Source of the DNA: Steromphala cineraria
Taxonomy: Eukaryota > Mollusca > Gastropoda > Trochida > Trochidae
Reading direction: 5' to 3'
Assembly: GCA_916613615.1 (NCBI GenBank)
Contig: OU744725.1
Coordinates: 61,078,575 to 61,142,574 of the forward strand
Length of the DNA stretch: 64,000 nucleotides
Positions 1 to 11,308 of the stretch are shown here, piece by piece (the stretch's first letter is position 1; every line of letters starts with the position of its first letter). A model generated the notes under the pieces. The model was not told the origin of the DNA. It saw only the letters and a list, made by a program, of their open reading frames with translations, and made no database searches. Both the position numbers and the translations under genes were made by a program.

Positions 1-3000
1 AACAACATATGTATGAAACTAAGATATGACTGAAGGGCCAGCTTGAGGTATAAATAATGATCTGATGGAAAAACAATGACTATTCGCAATTATTTAATTT
101 AACAATATATGAATCTATAACAAAATTAAGTTTTTCATCAAATGTTCAAGTTTATGAAATCCAAATACCTTAACTGTCACTACTGATGAACTCGTGTGCA
201 TCAAAAAGTATTTTGTTGTTGCGTTTAGTTACAGACAAGGCTACTCTTCAAGGCTAATCTGCATTTATCTACCAATTTCTTCTAATTATATCATTATTAA
301 TATAGAATATAAAAAAGATTCATACAAAGGTATTTGCACATTTTACGTATAACTAATCTAATTTAATTATGTCAAATGGTTTTTTTTTATGAATGGACAT
401 TAATAATTTAATACTGAAATACTGCATAATTCTCTGCACAGATAAAGCCATAAAGGATGGTGCTCTCATTTCTTTGGATAATTAATTCTTAATCTATCAA
501 TTAATTTGAAATTAAATGTTAAACTTGTTTCTAACCAGGATATAAACAGGTTGAAATAACTCTTTCATTCTCTTTCCATTCGAAAGTCTTTGTAAAAAGT
601 ATTGTAAAAAGGTCACGTAAAGAATCTGAGGACTGTTTGATACAAGATAAATCACATGAATCACTGTCACCAATTCAAAGGGGCTTTTTTAATAGTACCT
701 ATCAGAGATTGTCATTTTGTTTTCTTATAATGTTAAACATAAACCTATTCTTTCAAAATCCTTGAATGAAATTCTATAATACATTTTCTGAGTTTATTTC
801 GTAAGCTTGACATCGGATATCTCTGATAAAACATATAATCACAAAACCTTTATTTTTGTGGTTAAAAAATGTATATTGCACTTTCAATATTTATTTAGAA
901 AGCTTGACATGTTTTATCTAGACTGTATAAAGGCTCACTTAATCTATTCCGGTTTTACTCGTTGTTTTTTATACTTAGTAAACTATTTATCAATATTCTA
1001 TGGAAAAATCAATTTCATAGTATTGTTTGCACAATTAACAAAATCAACACAATGTGATATAGATATACAAAACATTTTGAATTGCAATAAACACCTACAA
1101 TTTCATGTAAATATTGCACCAAAGTTACGAAGTCGTAAACTTAACGAAGTCGTACCTTAGATCGCATCATGGTGATCACTCGGTTGCTCTCGTTATGTGA
1201 CAGATGTCGTATATATCATACATATTCTAAATTCTGATCAGATCACAAAAAGTAAACAAAAGATAAATTTACATTTTGACTCTGTGCTACTGGTAAAGAG
1301 TAATTTTCGGTAATTGCTGTCACTTTCACGCCGGCGAGCAATTTCATAGGCTGTCGGTGTATCTACACCAATGCCTGCTACAGTGAAATATACAGCATAG
1401 TGTTGATTTCATCCGAGATCAAACGGTATCAAATTACAATAATTGCCAAAAGGATTTGACTTTGGCAAACTGCAGCTTGCGAGGGGTCAAAGCGTAGATA
1501 ATTATTCGCAATTTTTTCGAGAGCCCAGAAAGGGTAATTTGAGTCTTAAGATGAGCTTTATTCTTGCTTCTCGTCCATCAACGACTGCTAGATGTGATTT
1601 CGTTGATAACAAACGTTGATTTCTCCTCTGGTAAAACGATTCAGCAATTTATGATAGGATAATCACATTACCCACACTACATCTTTTCACCAGCCAAGCC
1701 TGAGGGGTAACGACTCTAACACCACGGGTTGTGTAAGAAAACAGAGGGTGGCGATCGTTCAACATTAGTTATGATTAGGCTATCATGACAAGTTTGATGT
1801 AAAAGGAATCTATAATATCTGGAAATAATTGGAAACCTAAATATACGTAACGATCGAACGCAAACAATGCCAAATCGAGACCGGTTAACGTCAACGCTTA
1901 AACTCACGTTAAACGTCAACGTAACTCGATTAAACTCTTAACAACATCAGATTAAGGATGATTCCATTATGAAAGTATGATAGTTAAGAGACTTATACAG
2001 CTTTACCCTACACCAAACTAAGCGTTCTAGTTTACCCTTTACGTTAAGCTTGGCGAGGCAGATTTTTCAAAGTGTATTTACTTTGTAAAGCGACGCAGTG
2101 CGATATATTTCAATCTCACTCTCTCAGGTACGGAAGGTAAAGAATCTAATTTAAGAAAGCCTACCTAGGGGCGAGCGCGCACAAAGCCGAAGGTAGTTGT
2201 AATCCCTCATGACAAGGATAACCCAGGACCTCGCTACAAAGAAATCCTTGTGGAGTACGGAAGGCCTACCTTGAGAAAGACGAGGGTATCCGACATATTG
2301 TTCGATCCTAGGGTTGGAGACCGATATATTGCAATCACTTTTAAATGTACAAGCTGGAGAAATATCCTTTTCGGTCTTCCTGCATAGACTGCTATCCCAA
2401 CTCCCTTCCAAAGCTAGCTCAGAGAGAAAATGGACTGAGGAATTTATTCACGACTCGCCTCTCAGATCGGATTACTGAGTCGCGGTGGTTAAAATTCAGC
2501 AGCTTCGCGATTAACTAGTTTTTGAGAGAGCATCTCACTCCCTAATTTTCAAGACAGACAATGAAGTGAACGAATCTCATGAATAATATAAATATGCGAT
2601 TAGGACCACGTTTTCCGATAAAGCAACTCGCTGGACCCGTCTCCTAATGCCCAAACAGTGACTGGAATATAAAGGAAGCAAATGGAATGGGGAAACACCG
2701 CTGTCCCTGATTATTAGCTTTTATGATTCCCAGTGCCCCACCGGCCTGTGTATGTATATTGGGGAGCAGGCAGGCCACTGGTGCTCAAATAGCGCATGCG
2801 TCTTGTTGCGAGATAGTCCGAGACTTTATTTATGAAACTAAAAACTGTATCAATTACGGCCCGATATGAAACATTTATGTCACGGCATATGCATGATAAT
2901 GCGATGGCGTTTTTTAGCAAGTTGAATACATGTTTACAAATGCTCTAGCGGTGAATGTATCAGTATCGGGTTACCAGCTCAATTGGCTCTACTACTTATG

Positions 3001-6000
3001 CATTAACTGGTTTATAAATATTCTATGAGTATTAACCTTTCATTCATCGTTTTATGAATGAATTATTGAAAAGACCTCAAATATTTTGTTTATTTCAAGC
3101 GGAATAAAAATTTACACACCAGTTATTCCGTCGGATAATTATTTCTCGTAAATGACTTCCGGGTTGAGATAGGTGAAAGGTGAAGGTCATGTCCCTCGTG
3201 AGCTACGACCCGGTCTATCAGCGGTTAAAAGCGTACAATTACACTTCCATGTCGGCCTGAAAGAAGCGTCGATGATGACACTTTGGATGGCGGCGTGGCG
3301 AGCTCTTGGAGCGTTCGTGCGAAAACGGATCTAAAGTCAATTAGGGTTGTTAGTTGGGTAATCAAACGAAAAAATGCAATCCGTGTTACGTTTGCTTTCT
3401 CAAATGTGATAGTCGGGGCAGGAGGAAAAGTGAACTTGAGAAATAAAAAGTTTCCGTAACGTATTAGATCCTTCGACGTAGCGTATTAAGCGCGTCGTTT
3501 TTTGTGGGCAGGGTTGGCTGTTGGTGATGAGCCTATTACTTCTTTGTAATATACTGACTCAAGAACACGGAAAGGGCCACGAAGGGCAATAATCCTGAGA
3601 AAATCGTATCCCGTGGTCGAAAATAAAATGAACAAACACCGTCGTCCCATTACAGACGTTTGAACAGTCTCCGATAATTAAATATACGCAGCGAGATTTC
3701 TTGGAGGGGAAAAGTCGAGGGAATTCGGGTCGCACTTTGGAGATGTCTTCAAAGCCCGTCACGTGACCGATTTGAGTTATCTCGGCGAAAACTGTTTGAT
3801 TAACTTGTGATGAAGACGCACCTGAGAAAATAAGGGACAATAGTTGGGAGGCCGAGCTTCCAGAAGCCGTTATCGGCCTGGTCGACACTGCTCTGACATC
3901 TAATTGAAATTACTGATGCACACAGAGGATTTGCTTGCTTCAACTTAACTCTGCGAGTGCTGTATGAGCATGAGTGCTTAAAGTGGAAGTTCATCGGCCG
4001 TGAGGGGGTTAATAATCTCAAATAGTGTTTACATCTTCATCATTAGACGAAGGCACGTTTCGCTTTTCATTGATGGACATATCTAAAAAAGACGGAAACA
4101 TTGTTCATTTTACCCTTCCATTTACGTATTGACAGAGGGTATAATATAGGTCAGGTAAAATGTACACAGTGTCAGGGTGACATGAGAGAAACAGAAATAG
4201 ATAATATTTATAAACCCCATGTTGGTTCACCACGAAGCGGTGTTTTACGAAAGGAAATATTTTAACTGAAAACATTATTTCACTTCGCATGAATGGTTTG
4301 CCATCTATTTTCATCCCAATCATCATTGTTTCATTTGTGGATTTGGGCAAAAACTAATATAACGTTTCACAACATGGTGTACATTTGAAATTGTATCTGC
4401 TGTGAGCAGTACCTCGCCATGGAGTCTATAATAAACCCCTCGCTGACACTGCTTGCCGGTCTTCATTCAAGTATAGCAATGCTTACTAGGTGATGTTCTA
4501 TTTAGCTGAATATTAATGGCGAAATACTCCATGACTTATAAGCTAAGCGACTCATCGCTAATAGTATTTCTGCCAGATGTTACCGTGCCTATTTAACATC
4601 ACCTTATATTCACAGAACTGATCACCGGGCTATGAAATGTATAATAACTTACAGCAGGTCGGAAAATATTTCATTAGATTCTATAAACTGTTTTAGCTTT
4701 TTTGGAAAATGAGTTATCAAGATGGAACCTACCAGTGTTAATTTCTATGTAAATGAAGTCCTAAACATTGTCATTTATAATTAAATATTCCACGACTTTT
4801 CAACTCAAGCTGTCTTTGGCCTTGACGAGTACGCCGGGTCTGTTTTGTTGACAACTCTATGATAAGCTCTCACGTTGTCAGTTACTTCTAGCATATTGGT
4901 TTTAAATAGGAGATGTATTAATCATACCAAGCTTATCTTACATACATACAGACAGACAGATTATTTGTGTGTTTGTGTGTACATACATGTGTGTTTGTCA
5001 ATGATTGACTCCATACTTCAGATGACGTTACTTGACAAGACCCGATAAGACAATACAACTTAATACAGGTAGTACGATTGAAAATTGTTTTGAAGCGTAA
5101 ATATTGTAATGAAAGTCCTTGGTAATATCATTGACTCTACTCTCTTCAGACTAAAACGATATTATCCAATATAAGTCAATGAAGTCGTTTCATGTTGTCC
5201 TGTGTGAGTGACGTATCAATGAGAACTGAAATGCGAAGTACTTACCAATATATACAGATGGTCAGAAACAGTAAACTTCCGGTTTGGCCAAGTCATTCTG
5301 AAAAGTGAGAAAAACCTTTAGATCTTTACATAAACTATGTGGATCAACGAATTTACAAGGGAATAGAGGGAATTGACATAAATACTACTTATCCAAGAGA
5401 ATTTTTCGCGAAACTTTTACGTCGTTTAAAGGAAGGGGTAGGATTGAGGATGTATAATATCAATCAGTTAGGTTTATTTAGTAAAATACCTAAGGTCAAC
5501 GTTAAATGCAGTGTAAGAATATATGTTTTATAAAAACAGAAGCAGCAACATAACAATAATATGAAATGGGAACGTTGGAAGAATACTTCCGTTAATTTGA
5601 AGACGTTTGTTGAAACATAACAAGGATGTATTTTACCTTTAAAATACAAACTGGAATATGGTAATTTGAAGAAAAAAATCATGATAGAAATCCAGATATC
5701 CAGATACACAGAAGTGTTAAATTATGGTAATAATCATATTCTGTGTTTGCACTACCTCTTGCAAAAAGGCCGTTTAGATAAAGCTCTATATAAAACTCTA
5801 TATAACTGTAACATAATGAAATTGTTATTAAAGATCCATAAGATTGTAAAGTTACAGCACGTTCAATGATTTGAAATTAATTCTTGGAGTCAGATCATCA
5901 CATAACATAACAATATACTCGAATCCGCAGAGCCAATTACTCCTAGATAAATGCCAACCGGACTGGGCATAAACGATTTTCTCTGTTTTCCTTGAAAATA

Positions 6001-6780
6001 ATCATTGCCAGCTTCTTAAGGCAAGTCTGTCGAATGACTAAGAATACGTGAGATCGCTAGACATCGGCGTCCAAATGCATGTCACGATTACACTCAGCGC
6101 AATTCACGTGGAAATTAAATTTGGCTTAGCTGATATTGTTTTGATGGCGGAGACTTGGCAGCTGCCAGTGCCGGCAGGGGACTAAACGATGGAATTCACT
6201 CACCCACTAGGAGCCGCCATTTTAGGCTCGAGCCCGTCACTCTATTCAGACATGCGCGTGCAGAGCGGATGTTGGTTGTTTGGCGGCCATTGTGGAAGGG
6301 TGTGAAACGGTTTCGTGGGGCTTGTGAGAAAATTTGGAAAGCTTTTAAGTGCGTGAATGGCGTTTCAAAAAGTGATTAAGGCCAGTTTGCCACGAGTTAG
6401 CGTGCAAGAGAAATTCGGCTCACGAATCAAAACGACATTATTTCCTAGTTTTGGACTGAAATATCTGGCGCGATCCATGTGCGACTTTAGAGATAAATTT
6501 CTTAACCTTCTTTTATGAGTTTCTGTGGTTAGGTGCTGAGTCAAGATTTATTCTTTAATGATCTGTCATGATTTTTACATCCCCGCGCTGCAGTCGTTAC
6601 GGCTATTGTCAGCAAATGACGCGCGATAAATTTGCGAGTGAAAATAGACATCCACATCGTGTTGTCAGTGTATGTTTGATCAGCTGTACTGTAAGACCCA
6701 CACTCTGTCAGCTTGCGAAGTTAGGTGTCCATAGACTAGATCTTATTGACTTTTGAAGTGCAGACGTTTGAAGACTTCTT
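1..6780. other. No recognisable gene; mixed AT-rich and GC-balanced unique DNA
   Basis: Positions 1-1150 and about 4030-6000 are AT-rich. About 1150-4000 and 5880-6770 are more GC-balanced with unique-looking sequence. Open frames here (longest about 117 codons at 807-1160) show no domain or motif I know, and several overlap on opposite strands. A short GT-rich microsatellite lies near 4967-5000. An NRF1-like palindrome GCGCATGCGT is at 2792-2801. Short spliced exons cannot be excluded. Confidence 0.6.
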
Positions 6781-6784
6781 GCTT

Positions 6785-6995
6785 ATTTTTTATTTTTATT
6801 TTGTTGAATTGTTTGGTATAGTAGAAGGAAGACAATGCTGTGTTATGAATGGATATCTGTTTTTTACCATAGCGACATCTCGATTTTTGTAAAAGAATAT
6901 TTTTCATTTTTATTTTGTTGAATTGTTTGGTAGTAGAAGGAAGAAAATGCAATGTTATGAATGGATATCTTTTTTTACCATAGCGACATCTCGGT
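6785..6995. repeat. Two-copy tandem duplication, period about 118 bp
   Basis: The stretch starting TATTTTTATTTTGTTGAATT at about 6790-6882 recurs at about 6908-6993. Both copies contain TTATGAATGGATATCT and CCATAGCGACATCTCG. The second copy runs into a fold-back element (6939-7084). An open minus-strand frame over this duplication is a repeat artefact. Confidence 0.8.
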
Positions 6996-7084
6996 ATAGA
7001 TTCTAAAACCGTTTTCAGCATGAACATTCGATGCATGCTTAAACTGGGTATAATAGTTCTTCATCCATAGAATATCTTTCTTCC
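6939..7084. mobile_element. Degenerate fold-back MITE, same family as 45611-45820
   Basis: Starts GGAAGAAAATGC and ends TCTTTCTTCC. Internally it carries CATAGCGACATCTCGG, TATAGATTCT, CCGTTTTCAGCA and, on the right, TTCTTCATCCATAGAATA. The same blocks, in the same order and orientation, are found in the better-preserved copy at 45611-45820 (GGATGAACAACTTC, TAGCGAC..TCGGTATAGATTC, CCGTTTTCAAGCA). No coding capacity; a non-autonomous element. Confidence 0.65.
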
Positions 7085-8839
7085 TTTTATTTTGTTGTTG
7101 CTTAACATTCAGAATGAAATGATCAGACATTTAAGAGTTGATATTGTTTCAATGTGTAAGATTATTTTTATGTTTAAGAGAGACCTTAGGATATGTATGG
7201 ATATAATCTAATTGTGAATATGTCTCAAGTAACATTTATAATTCAGAAATTATTGTTATGAAAAAGTTAAATACACATTTACTTTATCAAACGGAAGACT
7301 TATAAAATTAGAGAAGCATTTATATAGGCATTTGCTGCCTGTTTGCTTATCCTTTTTAAATATTGTATACATATTCTGAATGTTGTGTAATGTTTTATGG
7401 AAATGAAATACTGTTTAAATCACTTTACCAAACGGAAGACTTATGACACAGATTATCAAATCCTTTTATCCTAATCAGAATCCAATTCATTCCTTTGATA
7501 GATAAATGCGGCTTGAGAAAGAAGTGTGTGACGATTTTAACCATGATGGATAAGTATGCCTTCATCATCTAATTGTGCTTTGTATTTCAGGTAAACCGCT
7601 GCTACTCATCTGAAACTCTCCACACTGCGTTTCCTCTTTGAACGTGTAAAGAGTTAGTGCTTCCAAAGCCGCGGACGATGATTGTATCATCCTTACAGCG
7701 TCATTAACGTAATAAATAACAGGGAAAGAAGAGCAGAGGAGTTTTAAGTTCAACATTCCATGAAACAGATATGAGAGAGGGGGATTGTTATTGAACACAG
7801 CACGTCTTCTGATATGTTGGCTTTTCCCCCTGCAAACTTCATTGTACCGACTTCCATATTATGTCTGACCAGATGAACGGCTTTATGCTGAAATTACTGA
7901 GAGCAACTTGCTATGACGTAGCGGCGCACACGAGCATGCGCAAATGAGCCGTGTTCATTTAAGCGGCGTGTCTTTATTAGGGTACTAATGATTGATAACT
8001 TAATTATACCCTTTTGAAACTGTCGATTGTGACCGCGACTTCCACTTTTAGGTCAAATTAGAGATTCTGATTTATTGCTGGTGAAATGAAATTAAATTCA
8101 TACAAAAAATGATGAAATTTACGCTCTTTGATTATGTCGAAGGACCCACAAGCTTAATGACTATTCGAAATAACCTGCAATTTTGAGGTTTCAGATTTTC
8201 AAGGTTAGAAAATAACAAGTTCATAAAATGACGTAGGTGTTGTCCTTTATTTGCTGTAAAACAGCAACGTTGACGAAAATTTGTGATTTTGCAATAAAAT
8301 GTCTATCAAATATTTTGAGAGCTAATTAGTTTAATGAGTCAATCAAATTTGCATACAGGCTGCATCAAAGGTTGCAGTCCTAATTATTGTGGGGATTTTA
8401 GTACAATATGATATTTGAGGTCAATAAATTGAATTATGTAAATTTATTATAGGATAATCAACATGGAATGATTAATCGGACTTATCAGTGAAGGCAGGTA
8501 TGCAAAACCAAGAAAATTAATATCGGAGAATGGAAGAAAAAACGTGACCACAGTTGTACCGAATTGCCTTTATGAATTATTTTTTTAAATCTTACATGTG
8601 TCGAAATTCAGGTATATATGGAAATTACGAAAATTATTTGTATATGAATAATATTGAAAGGTTACGAATAAAGCTTTCAAAATAAACCCCATTTAGGTGT
8701 ACATTAAATGATATGAAAAATAACTGTAAACAATTCACGTAACTTTAAAAACATTCAATAGGAAAACAGAAGTTTCTTGATTACTACTTCTTTATTGTAA
8801 ACGGTACGTTTTGAAATAGGTCTTTTTCTCATTACGCTG
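7085..8839. other. No recognisable gene; AT-rich with a homeodomain/octamer motif cluster
   Basis: Mostly unique AT-rich DNA without a credible coding frame. An octamer ATTTGCAT at 8347-8354 sits among CTAATTAG (8331-8338), AATCAAAT and CTAATTATT within about 70 bases. An NRF1-like GCATGCGC is at 7934-7941. Confidence 0.55.
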
Positions 8840-8962
8840 TTAAAGGAACAGTCTTATCGGGTATTTTTTGTTGAAACGAAATTCAATCAAGTACATGATT
8901 ATAAAAAAAACTCAGTTTTAATGTGTATGGTAAACCGGAAGTCGATAAGACAGGATCTTTAA
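8840..8962. mobile_element. TTAA-bounded MITE (piggyBac-like ends), copy 1
   Basis: The left end TTAAAGGAACAGTCTTATCG and the right end, read in reverse complement (TTAAAGATCCTGTCTTATCG), form terminal inverted repeats bounded by TTAA. Internal sequence such as TGAAACGAAATTCAA is shared with the element at 29666-29871. TTAA target sites are typical of piggyBac-type transposition. The element is about 123 bp and codes for nothing. Confidence 0.6.
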
Positions 8963-10755
8963 GGAATAAGCACGTAGAGTCGTTATTTCACTAAAAAGTT
9001 ATGGAGGGAATTTCATTCATATAAATGATAAACTAATTGTTTCACAATTATTTTTATAAAATATTAGTTTCACTTTCCCCCAAAAATCATCAATTTCTAG
9101 AATTCAAATTAAAATAGTAACATAATAGACTTATATAAGCACTCTTTAGAAAAATAATGGGATTTTAAAAACGAAAATTGTAAGAAAATATTTTGCAAGT
9201 AAAGGTAGGGGTTCTAAAACCAACATCTCCATTAACCTTCACAAAAGCTTTTACAAATATTAAATGATTAAAAGGTGTTCACAATAAAATGTTTTTTATC
9301 TGTTACTTGACAATTTCTTGTGAAACTATGGATAATAAGGTTGCGTAATAAATGTCCCAAAGAGACAAATGCATAAGTGACAACCTTGTCAATAGCCATA
9401 GCAAAGGGCAAATCGAAAGTAGGACGGGTAGGGTTGATAATGAAAGTAAGGCTAAGATGTTAGGAATCAGATCTTGAGAGAGATAGTAAAAGATTCACCC
9501 TTCAATGTAATAATGGTGTTGCTTCGTTGAGTCTCATCAGATAAGGGTCTTTAACCACTTCACCCTTGAAATTTACTTTTATTCGAAAGACACCTAAAAA
9601 GTTACGTTTGATATAATTTGATATGACTTTTCAGGATAAACATTTTTTTTTTATTGACTTTCACTGTATCTTAGTTATCAACATAAGTACTATTTAGTCC
9701 AAAGTTGGTGTTTCACGTGTATCAAAATAATATTGTCAACGAAATTAAAGTTTTAGTTAATATTTTCTCGAATTCTACGAATCGCAAGATCAAAATCAAA
9801 TAAAGAAGTTTAAAAAATAAAATAAACATATGGCTAATGTGAGACTGGCAAGTGAATGCTGCAAAGATTTATTACAATGATTTCCAAGTGAACAGGATCA
9901 TATGAGTTTCACAATGTCCCACTTCAGTAAAGTTTTATTAATCCAGCCTTTGTAACAATATTAATTCTCCTGCCCTTAGACGAGTAACGGTTAATATAGG
10001 CCGCTACGCTTGAATGAACCCACGGCGTGAGGCCAGAGCTAACGAAGGCATTTTCTCCACAGCTGTTGGGGGTGCCTTTGTTTTGACCCGGTCACTACTC
10101 CCCATACCTCTGGCTAAACTGTCCACCGAGCCAATAGTGTTAAGAGCGCGATCGATGCTAGTTTTCACAGTGTTATTGGATTTAGAAAGGTTTATTCCGA
10201 CTCTGGAGGAACAAGGTGTTCAGTGACTGGGCCGTGGTTTGTGTGCTTTGCGCCAGATTACTACTTCTTGTCGTCTTGGTACAGGCGAGGACCCAGTAGG
10301 GTCCATTAGTGCATATGATCTCGGCCATCTGTTTGTATATGCCATGTTTATCAATATATATCAGATTATTAACAAATCAATCGATCTTCATTGGCCCAAG
10401 CTCTGAACAGCTTTAGGACAGACGGCCGTGCGTGGAGATTATGAAGCAGTGCAAAATGTGATTAGTTGGCAAGTTGTGACCAAATGAAGTACTTCTTTCT
10501 TTCCGTGACACATATTAGTGGTTCCTGAATGGCACTGCCTGGAAGTCTGTGAATCTTGGAGTCTAAATGGGTTTCTGGGAATGTGGTCATTGGACGCCAA
10601 TTAACCTCATTCGATGCCCAAGACATGTCAGCCTAAAAAAGCGGAAAGTTGACATAAACATTTCCAACAATCTGAAAATTATTTAAAAACTTTTTGAAAA
10701 AATCGTTACACTCCAAACTCCCAACTTTGTTCCCACCACAGCCCTTTGCTCTGAT
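8963..10755. other. No recognisable gene; AT-rich, with a GC-balanced island near 9980-10290
   Basis: The AT-rich part (8963-9970) shows nothing coding. About 9980-10290 is a sharply bounded GC-balanced island with an uninterrupted plus-strand frame (10014-10226), but no known motif in the translation. It may be regulatory DNA or an exon. Confidence 0.5.
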
Positions 10756-11308
10756 AAGTTAATCTTGGTATGAATCATTAAGTTAATCTCGGTATGAATC
10801 ATTAAGTTAATCTCGGTATGAATCATTAAGTTAATCTCGGTATGAATCATTAAGTTAATCTCGATATGAATCATTAAGTTAATCTCGATATGAATCATTA
10901 AGTTAATCTCGGTATGAATCATTAAGTTAATCTCGGTATGAATCATTAAATTAATCTCGGTATGAATCATTAAGTTAATCTCGGTATGAATCATTAAATT
11001 TATCTCGGTATGAATCATTACGTTAATCTCGGTATGAAACTTTAAGTTAATCTCGGTATGAATCTTTACGTTAATGTCGGTATGAATCATTAAGTTAATC
11101 TCGGTATGAATCATTAAGTTAATGTTGGTATGAAACTTTAAGTTAATCTCGGTATGAATCATTAAGTTAATCTCGGTATGAATCATTTAGTTAATCTCGG
11201 TATGAATCATTTAGTTAATCTCGGTATGAATCATTTAGTTAATCTCGGTATGAATCATTTAGTTAATCTCGGTATGAATCATTAAGTTAATCTCTGTATG
11301 AATCATTT
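10756..11308. repeat. 24-bp minisatellite, about 23 copies
   Basis: Tandem unit of 24 bp beginning AAGTTAATCTCGGTATGAAT and ending CATT. Because 24 is a multiple of three, the minus strand reads as repeated MIHTEINL for about 17 units. Variants cluster: five adjacent units near 11180-11275 all carry CATTTAG, which puts a TAA stop in that minus-strand frame. This argues for local array turnover and against coding function. Confidence 0.97.

Noticed and set aside
10683..11186. 167-codon minus-strand ORF of MIHTEINL repeats
   Set aside because: It is the translation of a 24-bp minisatellite, and other units of the same array carry in-frame stops.
10756..11308. Regular repeat that might be taken for a CRISPR array
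   Set aside because: Units are head-to-tail with no unique spacers, and the setting is a eukaryotic genome.
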